A DNA stretch of 64,000 bases from Jiella pacifica (GCF_010500815.1 NZ_JAAAMG010000016.1:1-64000); one strand, 5' to 3'. Positions 1 to 9,049 are shown, counted from the stretch's first letter. The notes: generated by a model not told the origin, from the sequence alone. A program made the numbers and translations.

Positions 1-339
1 AGGGGCCATGCCAGGGTGCGGTCTGTCTTCTGGACGACCAGGATTCTCCCGGCCTCCTTCCCGCTTCCCACCATACATCAATTCGAACACACAGGATTCT
101 CGGGACGGGGCCCGAGAATGACGAGGCCGCGAAGAGTCGCTACCACCCGTCTTCGTAGACGCCGCTTCAAGCCCGCTCGGCCAAGTTCCTCCGCCGATGC
201 AGGCACCCCCCGGGCCCGCCTCCTATTCCCATCCGACATCCGCCCAACCGTCCCAATGCCCTTGCCGCTGACCATGAAATTGCGCCAGTGAGGGCTGACA
301 TCGTTCGGACCGGACGAAAGTGCTTGCTGGGGCTCGCCG
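1..339. other. intergenic region with one copy of a dispersed hairpin repeat
   Basis: No protein-coding gene is supported here; the open frames on both strands are arginine-rich GC artefacts. The only recognisable structure is the hairpin repeat at 94-124, which recurs twice near 39.8 kb. The rest presumably carries the leader of the dehydrogenase gene that starts at 340. Confidence 0.6.
94..124 (+). repeat. dispersed hairpin repeat, copy A
   Basis: The core TTCTCGGG-ACGGGG-CCCGAGAA is a perfect 8-bp stem with a 6-nt loop. The same roughly 30-bp unit occurs in both orientations at 39733-39762 and 39833-39862. This copy stands alone; no inverted partner is visible near it, so it may be a truncated element. 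Confidence 0.75.
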
Positions 340-1704
340 ATGCAGACCGAAGAAACATCCGCACTCGATGACATGGCCGCCGCCTTCATCGGCCGTATCG
401 AGCGGCGCGTGGCCGTCGTTGCGATCATCGGCCTCGGCTATGTCGGCCTGCCGTTGCTGCTGGCCTTTCACAAGAGCGGGTTCCGGACGGCCGGCTTCGA
501 CATCGATCCGGAAAAGATCGAGAAGCTTCAGGCCGGGCGATCCTACATCCATCACATCGCGCCCGAGCGGATCGCCGACCTCGTCGGTTCCGGCCGTTGT
601 CATCTGACGACGGACTATTCGCGCCTGTCCGAAGTCGATGCGATCATCATCTGCGTGCCGACGCCGCTGACGACCTATCGCGATCCCGACATGAGCTTCG
701 TCATCGCGACGGCCGAGGCGATCGCCCCGCACCTGCGGCCAGGCCAGCTGGTGACGCTCGAATCGACGACCTATCCGATGACCAGCGAGGATCTGCTCGC
801 CGCGATCCTCGAGCGCGGCTCCGGCCTGAAGGCCGGGCAGGACTTCGCCATCGCCTACTCGCCCGAGCGGGAGGACCCGGGCAACCCGGATTTCGACACC
901 ACCTCGATTCCGAAGGTCGTCGGTGCCGACCAGGTGCCGGCTGGCGACATGGCCGAGGCGCTCTACGACCCGGTGGCGAGCCGGGTGGTGCGCGTTCCGT
1001 CGATGCGCACTGCCGAGGCCGTGAAGCTCACCGAAAACGTCTTTCGCGCCGTCAACATCGCCCTCGTCAACGAATTGAAGGTGATCTTCGACAAGATGGG
1101 CATCGACGTCTTCGAGGTGATCGACGCGGCCAAGACCAAGCCCTTCGGCTTCATGCCGTTCTATCCCGGACCCGGGATCGGCGGCCACTGCATCCCGGTC
1201 GACCCGTTCTATCTCACCTGGAAGGCGCGGGAGTTCGGCATCCACACCCGCTTCATCGAGCTTGCCGGCGAGATCAATTCGGGGATGCCGCAATGGGTGG
1301 TCGGGCGGCTCGTCGAGGCCCTGTCGGACCGCCTGGGAAAGCCGATCCGCGGCGCCCGCATCCTCGTCGTCGGTCTCGCCTACAAGAAGAACGTCGACGA
1401 TTTGCGTGAAAGCCCCTCGCTGGTTCTCATGGAGATGCTGCAGGAGCGCGGCGCCGTCGTCGACTATTACGATCCCTACGTCCCGGTGATGCGGCGGACG
1501 CGCAAGCATGGCGAACTCGAAGGCCGCTGCTCGATCGCGTGGGACGAGGACAAGCTGGCGCTCTACGACGCGGCGCTGATCGCCACCGATCACGACGGCG
1601 TCGACCTGGAGACGCTGGTGCGCCGGGTTCCTCTCGTCGTCGACAGCCGCGGCGCCACGCGGTCGCTGTCACCGGAGCTTCAGGCGCGGGTGGTCAGGGC
1701 CTGA
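340..1704 (+). CDS. nucleotide-sugar 6-dehydrogenase (UDP-GlcNAc/UDP-GlcA dehydrogenase family)
   Basis: 454 aa, cytosolic. It oxidises C6 of a UDP-sugar to the uronic acid with two NAD+, making precursors for capsule, LPS or EPS. The N-terminal Rossmann motif GLGYVGLP lies at residues 31-38. The catalytic loop GGHCIPVDP places the nucleophile at Cys284, and a C-terminal UDP-binding domain follows (about 330-440). Segments such as ESTTYPMTSEDLL and YSPEREDPGNPDF are closer to UDP-N-acetylglucosamine 6-dehydrogenases (WbpA/TviB group) than to plain UDP-glucose dehydrogenase, but substrate cannot be fixed. The neighbouring export lipoprotein and the CpsD-like protein support a role in polysaccharide synthesis. 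A DegT-type sugar aminotransferase at 16.3 kb could act in the same pathway. Confidence 0.9.
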   Translation: MQTEETSALDDMAAAFIGRIERRVAVVAIIGLGYVGLPLLLAFHKSGFRTAGFDIDPEKIEKLQAGRSYIHHIAPERIADLVGSGRCHLTTDYSRLSEVDAIIICVPTPLTTYRDPDMSFVIATAEAIAPHLRPGQLVTLESTTYPMTSEDLLAAILERGSGLKAGQDFAIAYSPEREDPGNPDFDTTSIPKVVGADQVPAGDMAEALYDPVASRVVRVPSMRTAEAVKLTENVFRAVNIALVNELKVIFDKMGIDVFEVIDAAKTKPFGFMPFYPGPGIGGHCIPVDPFYLTWKAREFGIHTRFIELAGEINSGMPQWVVGRLVEALSDRLGKPIRGARILVVGLAYKKNVDDLRESPSLVLMEMLQERGAVVDYYDPYVPVMRRTRKHGELEGRCSIAWDEDKLALYDAALIATDHDGVDLETLVRRVPLVVDSRGATRSLSPELQARVVRA

Positions 1705-1735
1705 TCTGCGACCGCGCCTCTCCAAGCCCGATGCC

Positions 1736-2299
1736 TCAGAACCAGCGCTCGCGGACATAGACCGTATCCCCCGGCATGACGGGATCGGAGGGCAGGGCGC
1801 GGCCGGTGGTCACCTGGCCGCCGCTCTTGCGGGTGACGTCGACGGTTCCCTGTTCTGCGCGCGGCGAGAAGCCGCCGGCGACGGCGACGGCATTCTGGAC
1901 GGTCATGCCGGGAACATACTGGTATTGGCCACCATTGGCGACTTCGCCCATGATGAAGAAGGGGCGATACTGATCGACCTCGACGGTGACGTCCGGCTTG
2001 TTGAGGTAGCCGTCGGCAAGGCGCTCGGTGATCTCCTCCTGCACCTGATCGGGCGTGCGGCCGCGGGCCGGCACCTCGCCGACCAGCGGGAAAGCGAGAA
2101 ACCCCGCCTTGTCGACATTGTAGGCGTTGGTCAGCCCTTCCTCGCCGAAGACCGTGACTTTCAGCCGGTCGCCGCTGTCCAGCCGGTAGGGCTGGGCGAG
2201 GCTGCGATGAAATGCATCCGGCGCCGGTTGATAGGAGGCGCAGGCCGGAAGCAGGGTCAGGGCCGAAACGGCGAGAATTGCCAGCCGCAGGTGTTTCAT
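1736..2299 (-). CDS. polysaccharide export outer-membrane lipoprotein (Wza/GumB/ExoF-like)
   Basis: 187 aa. Starting at the ATG at 2299 gives a clean lipoprotein signal peptide ending in LLPAC with the lipidated Cys20; the longer in-frame start would bury it. A Poly_export domain (about 35-105, beginning YRLDSGDRLKVTVFGEEGL) is followed by one SLBB-type segment (FIMGEV...YVPGMTVQNAVAVAGGF). It is about half the length of E. coli Wza and lacks the C-terminal barrel-forming helix region, as is common for alphaproteobacterial GumB/ExoF-type proteins. It converges with the dehydrogenase gene and is divergent from the CpsD-like gene, so it probably contributes to the same capsule or EPS secretion system. 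Confidence 0.85.
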   Translation of the reverse strand: MKHLRLAILAVSALTLLPACASYQPAPDAFHRSLAQPYRLDSGDRLKVTVFGEEGLTNAYNVDKAGFLAFPLVGEVPARGRTPDQVQEEITERLADGYLNKPDVTVEVDQYRPFFIMGEVANGGQYQYVPGMTVQNAVAVAGGFSPRAEQGTVDVTRKSGGQVTTGRALPSDPVMPGDTVYVRERWF

Positions 2300-2586
2300 G
2301 AAGCTCTTGCCCGGTAAGCTGCCGCCCCGTCGCGACCGCATGTGGCCATTATGAATTCCTTAGGGTTAATCCCCGGTAAATCTCCGCCACGTCTCTCCCG
2401 CACCTGCAACTTAACCTCACGGTTACGCCGGCATTGATAGTGTCGAGACAACCTGATGCGCTTGTCTGGAGTTCGCGCTCGGGGGGCGTCGGCATGGTTC
2501 GTTGCGGCAAGGCTGGTTCCGCCTCGCCGGGTGGTGCCGGTCATCCCTCTGCAGATCTCTCCGGACGGCATTGCCGGAGAGATGCG

Positions 2587-3309
2587 ATGACGATCGAGCA
2601 GTCCCGAGACACCCGGTACGACTTCGAAGCGCCACAAGCGGCCTCCGTCCACAATCCGGATCTGGCAAACCGCCAACGATCTTCCAAAACCGGCACGCTC
2701 GCTCAGGCCCCGGGCGAAGGCGATGGCGACGCCGAGCAGGTCGCCACCGCGAGCGAACTTGCCACCGCCATCCAGGCGACCGACATCGTCCGCATCGTCG
2801 TTCTGTCGACCCATCGCGAACTCGGCAGCTTCGGCGGCCTGGAACTCGCAAGGCGGCTGTCGGGCGCCGGCCGCGGCACGGTGCTGATCGACCTGACGCC
2901 GGAAGGCTCGGTCGGCGGGCGGATGAGCCTGCCGCCGGACGCCCTCGGCTATGCCGATCTTCTGTCCGGCGGGGCAGGGCTCGCCGACATCATCTACCGC
3001 GACCACTATACCTCGACCCATTTCGTTCCGACCGGCGGCTTCGAAATGGAGACCGCCGAGGAGGCCGACCTCGCCCATCTCGGCCATGTCCTCGACGCCT
3101 TCGCAGAGGCCTACGACTACACGGTCGTCGAGGCCGATCCGCTCGACATTCCCGAGCTTCCGGCGCTGCTCGACGAGACCACGGCTGTGGTCATCGCCGG
3201 TCTGCCGCATGTCGACGACCGGATGATCGACGTCGCCGACGATCTGCGCATGATCGGCATCGAGGACATCGTCTTCATGCCGATGGTCCGGCGCACGACC
3301 GCCGAATGA
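2587..3309 (+). CDS. CpsD/CapB (BY-kinase)-like protein lacking the Walker A motif
   Basis: 240 aa. The ATG at 2587 is preceded by GGAGAG five bases upstream; a longer open frame to 2434 has no ribosome-binding site. The first 60 residues look disordered. Residues about 68-235 follow the layout of the cytoplasmic tyrosine-kinase domain of Wzc/ExoP/CpsD proteins: VVLST strand, LELARRLSGAGRGTVLIDLT, GYADLLSGGAGLADII, FVPTGG, and a late YDYTVVEADP strand. The P-loop position reads THRELGSFGG with no GK[ST], and the Walker A' acidic pair is LIDLT. There is no C-terminal tyrosine cluster (it ends VRRTTAE). It is therefore probably a non-catalytic regulator of polysaccharide polymerisation or export; that role is inference. 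Confidence 0.65.
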   Translation: MTIEQSRDTRYDFEAPQAASVHNPDLANRQRSSKTGTLAQAPGEGDGDAEQVATASELATAIQATDIVRIVVLSTHRELGSFGGLELARRLSGAGRGTVLIDLTPEGSVGGRMSLPPDALGYADLLSGGAGLADIIYRDHYTSTHFVPTGGFEMETAEEADLAHLGHVLDAFAEAYDYTVVEADPLDIPELPALLDETTAVVIAGLPHVDDRMIDVADDLRMIGIEDIVFMPMVRRTTAE

Positions 3310-3445
3310 CCGGCGGCGACCCGTCAGGCAGAGCGTTGAGCGGTGTGGCACAGGATCGCCGATGCCATGACACGGATCCGCCCTTCTAGCCGTTGCGATG
3401 CTCATTGGAAGCACCAACGACGAGCCATCCAGGCCGAGCGAAACA

Positions 3446-4255
3446 CTACACTCCAGGCCACATTCCACCGTCGACCCGGAGGTTCGTGCCGGTGATGTAT
3501 CCAGCCCGGGGGCTGACGAGAAAGGCGATCGCGTCGGTGATTTCTTCGACAGTTCCCACACGCCCCACGGGAACCGCGGCAAATTGCGGGAGCGCCGCTC
3601 GTTCCACGTCCTCCCATGGCGCATCTGCGGCAACGCCCTGATCCTCGGCGGCCTTGCGGAAGGCAGCTTCCAGCCTGCCGCTCAATATCGTGCCGGGGGA
3701 GACGGTGTTGACGGTGATGCCCTCGCTTGCGACGGCTTTCGCCAGGGATGCGGTCATCGCGACCATGGCCGCCTTCGCGGCGGAATAGTCCGGCCGGCCG
3801 GCCGGTGGCATCAAGGCGGCGAGACTGGCGATGTTGACGATCCGCCCCCAGCCCGCGCTCCGCATCTTCGGCAGGACGTGGCTGATCACCCTGACGGCCG
3901 CCAGTGCGTTGCGATCGTAGCCGCTCGCCCATGTTTCGGACCGCGTTGTGCTCCAGTCTTCGCTCGCCCCGGAGCCGCCCGCATTGTTGACGAGGATTTC
4001 GATCGGCGTGGCGAAGCCCTGCGCCCGATCCACGAGACTCAGGACCGCGCTTTCGCTCGTGAGATCGCCTGTCACGACATGGGCGCGACCACCTTCGGCA
4101 ACGATGTCATGGGCGACGTCCTCGGCCTTGACCAGGTCGCGGCCATGTACGACGACGACTGCGCCCTCTTTTGCCAGTCCGCGTGCGATCCCCTCGCCGA
4201 TGCCCTTGCTGCTGCCGGTCACCAATGCCACCTTGCCCTCGATCTTCAGATCCAT
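3446..4255 (-). CDS. SDR-family oxidoreductase (FabG-like)
   Basis: 269 aa classical short-chain dehydrogenase. The cofactor motif TGSSKGIG starts at residue 13, followed by NNAG at 90-93, Ser144 and the catalytic pair Tyr157/Lys161 (YSAAK). The C-terminal end GYITGTNLRVDGGMWP is typical of FabG-like SDRs. It contains an insert around 190-205 (KAAEDQGVAADAPWEDVER) that is usual in the 260-270-aa subgroup acting on varied secondary alcohols. It is divergent from an HxlR regulator with only 46 bp between the starts, a standard regulator-target arrangement, so the SDR is probably induced by a small ligand sensed by that regulator. The substrate is unknown. Confidence 0.88.
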   Translation of the reverse strand: MDLKIEGKVALVTGSSKGIGEGIARGLAKEGAVVVVHGRDLVKAEDVAHDIVAEGGRAHVVTGDLTSESAVLSLVDRAQGFATPIEILVNNAGGSGASEDWSTTRSETWASGYDRNALAAVRVISHVLPKMRSAGWGRIVNIASLAALMPPAGRPDYSAAKAAMVAMTASLAKAVASEGITVNTVSPGTILSGRLEAAFRKAAEDQGVAADAPWEDVERAALPQFAAVPVGRVGTVEEITDAIAFLVSPRAGYITGTNLRVDGGMWPGV

Positions 4256-4301
4256 CTTTTCATCCTCCAGGTGCTTCGGCGGATGTTATGGGAAGAGAGC
4301 G

Positions 4302-4700
4302 ATGGGCGAGTCCATTACGCACCTGAAGGTGCCTGTCGAACCGGAACAGCGAGGCACTTGCCTCGGTCCGGACGGATCCGTCGCGCATGTCTCGCGGGTG
4401 CTGGGAATGATCAGCGGCCGGTGGAAGCTTCCGATCCTGTTCCGTTTGTTTGCCGAGCCTGCGATGCGTACGTCGCAATTACTTCGCGATATCCCGGACC
4501 TGTCTCAAAAAGTCCTGACACAGCATCTGAGAGAGCTCGAGAGTGACGGCCTCGTTGCGAGGCGCGATCTTGGCCGACAGCCGCCGCATGTCGAGTATCG
4601 GCTCACCCATGCTGGCTTGAACCTGCTGCCCGTTCTGATGTCGATGCGGGAGTTCTCGCGTTCTCATTCCCTCGATACGGTTGAACGATCGGCGGACTGA
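4302..4700 (+). CDS. HxlR-family winged-helix transcriptional regulator
   Basis: 132 aa. The ATG at 4302 follows GGAAGAGAGCG. The HxlR core is present: ISGRWKLPILFRLF (recognisable as the family G-K-W-x3-I-L element), then SQLLRDIPDLSQKVLTQHLRELESDGLVARRD as the winged helix, and VEYRLTHAGLNLLPVLMSM as the wing and dimer helix. A Cys (Cys20) stands before the domain, near where redox-sensing relatives carry one. The divergent SDR gene is the likely target and the 46-bp gap the likely operator region. The ligand is not predictable. Confidence 0.9.
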   Translation: MGESITHLKVPVEPEQRGTCLGPDGSVAHVSRVLGMISGRWKLPILFRLFAEPAMRTSQLLRDIPDLSQKVLTQHLRELESDGLVARRDLGRQPPHVEYRLTHAGLNLLPVLMSMREFSRSHSLDTVERSAD

Positions 4701-4848
4701 ACGTCAGGGAGGACTCTCCACGGCCACCTTTCCCACCTCTGCAATTGCTCGGCGGCGGCGCAGAACGCTCTCGTAGCCGCGGTCGCCTGATGGGTCGTGT
4801 GGCCACTTGCCCGCCTCTCGTCGGCGCGCGAACGCCTCGATCGGCCGT

Positions 4849-5058
4849 TCAGCGCTTCGGCTTCGCCTCCATCCAGCGAATGAGGAACATTGCCGGGACG
4901 ACCCAGAGGATTCCGGTGAAGAAGAAATAGAGGAGGTGGACCCAGCCGCTCGAATCGGCGAGATGCAAGGAGGCATAGGCCGTCGCCAGGACCGCATAGA
5001 CCACGACGAGGACGATCAGCACGATCGTGCCGATGAATTTCTTCAGCCTGATCGGCAT
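4849..5058 (-). CDS. DUF2842 small membrane protein
   Basis: 69 aa, two predicted membrane helices (about 8-30 and 40-62). It matches the alphaproteobacterial DUF2842 family in length and pattern: basic N-terminus MPIRLKKFIG, a first helix IVLIVLVVVYAVLATAYA, and the aromatic segment SSGWVHLLYFFFTGILWVVPAMFLIRWM. Function is unknown. It sits divergent from heme A synthase, a frequent neighbourhood of this family as far as I recall. Confidence 0.8.
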   Translation of the reverse strand: MPIRLKKFIGTIVLIVLVVVYAVLATAYASLHLADSSGWVHLLYFFFTGILWVVPAMFLIRWMEAKPKR

Positions 5059-5178
5059 CCTTGCTCCTGCCCGTTGCTGCGACGCCGCTCATGGCCCGCC
5101 GGCCTTCACGGCTTTGCGACCATTGGGCTTGCGGCGCGTTCTTGATCGCGGCCGGCTTTGGGTGCAAAGCCGTCATTC

Positions 5179-6270
5179 ATGAGCACACTTGCCTATAGCC
5201 TCGAACACCAGCCCGCAACCGGCAGAGAGCGTGACCGAAGGGCCGTGCGCATCTGGCTCTATGCCGTCGCGCTGGTCGTCTTCGCTCTCGTCATCGTCGG
5301 CGGCGCGACACGCCTCACCGAATCCGGCCTGTCGATCACCGAGTGGAAACCGATCCACGGCGTGATCCCGCCCTTGTCGGCGGCGGAATGGCAGGAAGAG
5401 TTCGAACTCTACAAGCAGATTCCGCAATACGACCAGATCAATCGCGGCATGAGCCTCGACGGCTTCAAGACCATCTATTGGTGGGAATGGAGCCACCGGC
5501 TGCTCGCCCGCGGCGTCGGCTTCGTCTTCGCCCTGCCGCTCGCTTTCTTCTGGCTGACCGGGCGGCTCGAGCCGTTTCTGAAGCCGCGGCTCGTCGGCCT
5601 CCTTGCCCTCGGCGGCCTGCAGGGGGCGATCGGCTGGTGGATGGTGGCCTCCGGCCTCGTCGACCGCACCGAGGTCAGCCAGTACCGTCTCGCCACCCAT
5701 CTGACGATCGCCTGCATCATCTTCGCCGCGACCCTGTGGGTGGCGCGGGGCCTGAAGCCGCGACCCTCTACGGAGCGGGCACCGCGCTTCTCGAGCCGCT
5801 TCGCGATCGCTCTCTTCGTCCTGGCGCTCTTGCAGATCTATCTCGGCGGCCTCGTCGCGGGGCTGCGGGCCGGGCTGATCTACAACACCTGGCCGCTCAT
5901 GGACGGATCGCTGATTCCCTCCGGGCTCCTCTCGATGGAGCCGGTCTGGCGGAACTTCTTCGAGAGCCATCTCACCGTGCAGTTCGTCCACCGCTGCGGC
6001 GCCTATCTGCTTCTGGCGGCAGCTCTCTTCCATGCGATCACCCTCTGGCGCGCCGCCCCGGGGACGCGGCATGCACGAGGGGCGGTCGTCCTCGTCGGCC
6101 TCGTCGTCGCCCAGGCCGCAATCGGCATCGCGACGCTGTTGATGGTCGTGCCCATCGATCTCGCGCTGATGCACCAGGCCGGCGGCCTGATCGTGCTCGC
6201 GGCGGCGGTGATCCACGCCCGCAGCCTGCATGGCGGGTATCCGGCGGTGGGGATTTCAGCCGCCACCTGA
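5179..6270 (+). CDS. ctaA: heme A synthase (COX15/CtaA)
   Basis: 363 aa, inner-membrane protein with about eight helices. It oxidises the C8 methyl of heme O to the formyl group of heme A for aa3-type cytochrome oxidase. Family features are [19 protein letters not shown] (residues about 37-55), the heme-ligand histidines in [12 protein letters not shown] and [10 protein letters not shown], and the second-half repeats [32 protein letters not shown] and [10 protein letters not shown]. The ATG at 5179 is preferred over an in-frame TTG seven codons upstream. It is the type without the N-terminal cysteine pair of Bacillus CtaA, as in mitochondria and alphaproteobacteria. Confidence 0.95.
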   Translation: MSTLAYSLEHQPATGRERDRRAVRIWLYAVALVVFALVIVGGATRLTESGLSITEWKPIHGVIPPLSAAEWQEEFELYKQIPQYDQINRGMSLDGFKTIYWWEWSHRLLARGVGFVFALPLAFFWLTGRLEPFLKPRLVGLLALGGLQGAIGWWMVASGLVDRTEVSQYRLATHLTIACIIFAATLWVARGLKPRPSTERAPRFSSRFAIALFVLALLQIYLGGLVAGLRAGLIYNTWPLMDGSLIPSGLLSMEPVWRNFFESHLTVQFVHRCGAYLLLAAALFHAITLWRAAPGTRHARGAVVLVGLVVAQAAIGIATLLMVVPIDLALMHQAGGLIVLAAAVIHARSLHGGYPAVGISAAT

Positions 6271-6307
6271 CCGCAGGTCTTCCGGCAGAGCGGCCTTGCC
6301 GCGCCGC

Positions 6308-6850
6308 TCAGTCGTAGTCGACGACGCCGTCCAGCGCGTAGTGCTTCACGCTCTTGCGGTTGGCGATCAGCGTCTCGACGCTGGGTTCGCTCTTCATGGC
6401 TCTTGCAATGGCGAGCTTCGTCGCCTCGTAATTGGTGCGGTAGAGATCCGCCTGGTCGAGCTCGGCGTGGTCGGCGCAGCGCGGGTCGAGCCAGATCATG
6501 ACGATCATGCAGATCTCGTCGGCCATTTCCTTCGGCAGCGTGCCGTCGATCAGGCAGTCGACGATGGCATCGCCGGTCGCCGCCTGGACCACACCGCCGA
6601 GGAGTTCGACATAGGCAAGCGATTCGATGGTCGCCTTGGTGGTCATCATCGTCGCCGGTCGGACCATCTGGTTAATGTCGCGCACGACGAACATGCGGGT
6701 GTGGCCCTGGACCTGGCCCATCATGCCGGCGAAGGCCTGACCGACCGGCCCCTTCACCGAGCCGATCAGCACTTCCGGCATGGCGTCGGTGTATTGTCCT
6801 TCAGCGGCGAGCACCGTCGCCTCGCCGGTGCGGAACCAGATCTCGTTCAT
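6308..6850 (-). CDS. formaldehyde-activating enzyme (Fae)-like protein
   Basis: 180 aa. It aligns with Fae, which condenses formaldehyde with tetrahydromethanopterin: VLIGSVKGPVGQAFAG corresponds to the LIIGPRGSP..AF segment, VRPATMMTTKATIES to KPATVM-NKVTIK, AIVDCLIDGTLPKEMADEICMIVMIWLDP to the core, and YRTNYEATKLAIARAM to the C-terminal helix. Catalytic Fae has a His just before the first core strand (AHIDLIIG); here the aligned stretch is YTDAMPEVLIG with no His. The genuine start is probably the ATG at 6850. It may be a Fae-family paralogue with another role, perhaps binding a pterin or aldehyde. No other C1 genes are nearby. Confidence 0.7.
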   Translation of the reverse strand: MNEIWFRTGEATVLAAEGQYTDAMPEVLIGSVKGPVGQAFAGMMGQVQGHTRMFVVRDINQMVRPATMMTTKATIESLAYVELLGGVVQAATGDAIVDCLIDGTLPKEMADEICMIVMIWLDPRCADHAELDQADLYRTNYEATKLAIARAMKSEPSVETLIANRKSVKHYALDGVVDYD

Positions 6851-7121
6851 CGCTCGTCGTCCCTCAGGTCGAAGACAGGAATTGTCCGCCAGCGATGCGA
6901 CAGACGCGGGCAAAGCGCAATCGTTTAGCCGCATTCGAGACCGGGTCAGGCCGCTTTCTTGCGGATTTGTTCGCGCTCGGCCAACTCCGCCGAGCCGGCG
7001 ATCACGGGCGATTGCACGAAGCTTTGAACGGTGAACAGCGAAAATGAGGCATCCTGTCGCTCGCCCGACGCGGTTCGTCCCTTACCCTTCCGACGGACGA
7101 CATCTCGGAGGAGGGACCACC

Positions 7122-7895
7122 ATGAAGACGACCGCAAAGCTTGCATTCGGGACTGCACTCGGTGCCGCACTCGCGGCCTTTGCCGCCGCCCCGGCGATCG
7201 CCGGCGAACCGGTGACCTATCAGGCCGCCGGCGCCGACTACGAGGGCTATTACGCCGCGGCCAGCGGCGAGGCGAAGGGGCTCGTCCTCGTCATCCACGA
7301 CTGGGACGGTCTCACCGACTACGAGAAGAAGCGGGCCGACATGCTGGCCGAGCTCGGCTACGACGCCTTCGCCCTCGACATGTTCGGCAAGGGCAACCGG
7401 CCGGAGAGCATGGACGCCCGCAAGGCCGAAACCGGCAAGCTCTACGAGGATCGGGAGGCGATGCTCACCCGCGTCACCGCCGGTCTGGCCGAGGCGCGCG
7501 AGCAGTCGGGCGAGAGCGAAGCCGTCGTCATGGGCTATTGCTTCGGCGGGGCAGGGGTTCTCGAACTCGCGCGGTCCGGCAAGGCCGAGAACGTCGCGGG
7601 CTACGCCAGCTTCCACGGCACGCTGGCGACGCCCGACGGCCAGAGCTATCCGGACGGCACGGCGCCGATCCTGATCGCCCAGGGCGGCGCCGATACCTCG
7701 GTGACGCCGAGCGAAGCTTTCGACCTCTCCAAGACGCTGGAGGACAAGGGCATCACCTACGAACTCGAGGTCTATTCCGGCGCCCCCCACGCCTTCACCG
7801 TGTTCGGCTCGGACCGCTACCGGGAAGTGGCGGACGAGGAGTCGTGGGAGGCGTTCCAGAGCTTCATGGAGCGCTATCTGGGCGAGGAGGGCTGA
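7122..7895 (+). CDS. secreted dienelactone-hydrolase-family protein
   Basis: 257 aa. A strong ribosome site (GGAGGAGGG) precedes the ATG at 7122. Residues 1-27 form a Sec signal peptide ending AIAG, so the protein is periplasmic. The alpha/beta-hydrolase fold carries the DLH nucleophile Cys140 in GYCFGG, the acid Asp191 in GGADTSV and His223 in GAPHAFT, a complete Cys-Asp-His triad. Bacterial members with signal peptides are mostly uncharacterised; the substrate is likely a small ester or lactone. It is transcribed away from the Fae-like gene across a 271-bp divergent region and has no co-directional partner. Confidence 0.88.
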   Translation: MKTTAKLAFGTALGAALAAFAAAPAIAGEPVTYQAAGADYEGYYAAASGEAKGLVLVIHDWDGLTDYEKKRADMLAELGYDAFALDMFGKGNRPESMDARKAETGKLYEDREAMLTRVTAGLAEAREQSGESEAVVMGYCFGGAGVLELARSGKAENVAGYASFHGTLATPDGQSYPDGTAPILIAQGGADTSVTPSEAFDLSKTLEDKGITYELEVYSGAPHAFTVFGSDRYREVADEESWEAFQSFMERYLGEEG

Positions 7896-8103
7896 GGACA
7901 AAGCTCCGTTCGTGATTCGTCATCCATCACGCACCTCCCCTCTGTCACGTCCGATAGGAAAGGTGAGAGCCTCGGCCTCATTGGGGATATGACGTAAGGG
8001 TAATTAGACCTGGAGTTGCATTTCGATCACATACATCGGACAGAAGAACTTTTATATTCGCACCGACTTCGCTAGGAACTGTCGAAGTCTGGAGGGCGAG
8101 TTT

Positions 8104-9018
8104 GTGCGAACGTACGACAAGGCTTTTCTCGCAGTTGCAGCAATAGTCGCACTCTCCGGATGCGCGATTAGGCCGCTTCCAGATCCCGTCACGCGGACCG
8201 ACACATATGGAATCTCTCTACATATCCGATGCGAAACCTATCGAGCACTCAGAAAATACGCGATTGGTCTAATTAGAATTCGAAACTCGGAGATCGCTGA
8301 ACGGCTTGAAACAGGGGCTCTTGAGTTCAAAGATTTAAATCTGAATACTTTGGACGATGAGACAAGAGGCGTAATCGAAAGATATGATCAGACGACGATT
8401 GCTTACAGCTTTCGGTTCGAAATCACCGAGTTTAACAAGATCGGAGGTGATATAGATATATTGCATACAATGACGAGTGGGCGGTTTGGTCTTGGTGCGA
8501 AAGCAAGCGATGATCATGAGCGCTCAAATACACGGTCGTTTCGCGTAATTGACGACTGGCGGAGTCTGCTCACTGTTTTCAACAGCAGGTATTGTGATAC
8601 TTTATCTCGCCCTAGTGGATCAAATTTTGCGTACCCCATCGCTGGCGATATCGGGATGGAAGAGCAGATTCGTCTCTTTTATGATATGAACCAGTCCGGT
8701 AATTTAGTTGGCTCCGAGACAAACGCGCCGTCGATATCCGACACACTGATATTCACGACAAAAATAGGCGGAAGTATTACTCCTCGTCTAGAGCTGATAC
8801 CGCTCAACAAAACGACCCAGCTGACAAAAGCCAGTATCACAGGCGAGTTGGGGCGCTGGGATGTCCATCAAGTGATTGTAAACATCTCACTCCCGCCTGA
8901 AGAAAAAAACCGTGAACCTACAATTGCCGAACAGAGAGCAATACGCGAACTCAATAGGCAAGAAAATCTGCAGTTAGATAACAATCTTGCACGAGAAATA
9001 GCGCGAGAATTGCGCTGA
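8104..9018 (+). CDS. AT-rich lipoprotein of unknown function
   Basis: 304 aa, not recognised. The GTG start follows GGAGGGCGAG at close spacing. A lipoprotein signal ends ALSGC with Cys20, so the product is membrane-anchored and periplasmic-facing. The mature part is rich in beta-prone segments and ends in a charged helical tail (EQRAIRELNRQENLQLDNN). The gene is clearly more AT-rich than all neighbours, with Asn, Ile, Lys and rare codons common, indicating recent transfer. It is followed 31 bp later by a small gene with a strong ribosome site, and the two probably form an operon. Confidence 0.75.
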   Translation: MRTYDKAFLAVAAIVALSGCAIRPLPDPVTRTDTYGISLHIRCETYRALRKYAIGLIRIRNSEIAERLETGALEFKDLNLNTLDDETRGVIERYDQTTIAYSFRFEITEFNKIGGDIDILHTMTSGRFGLGAKASDDHERSNTRSFRVIDDWRSLLTVFNSRYCDTLSRPSGSNFAYPIAGDIGMEEQIRLFYDMNQSGNLVGSETNAPSISDTLIFTTKIGGSITPRLELIPLNKTTQLTKASITGELGRWDVHQVIVNISLPPEEKNREPTIAEQRAIRELNRQENLQLDNNLAREIARELR

Positions 9019-9049
9019 TATTAGAAATCTCGAAGAGGAGGATATCCTG

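Noticed and set aside
223-1593. 456-codon minus-strand frame opposite the nucleotide-sugar dehydrogenase
   Set aside because: The plus-strand protein is an unmistakable family member; the minus frame has His/Asp/Arg-rich nonsense composition.
2412-2425. TAACCTCACGGTTA inverted repeat upstream of the export lipoprotein, considered as a CtrA-like site
   Set aside because: The spacing and half-sites do not fit TTAA-N7-TTAA; arms are only 5 bp.
6946-7170. Minus-strand frame ending in a plausible C-terminus (SAELAEREQIRKKAA)
   Set aside because: No usable start near the plausible part, and it overlaps the signal-peptide region of the DLH-like gene on the other strand.
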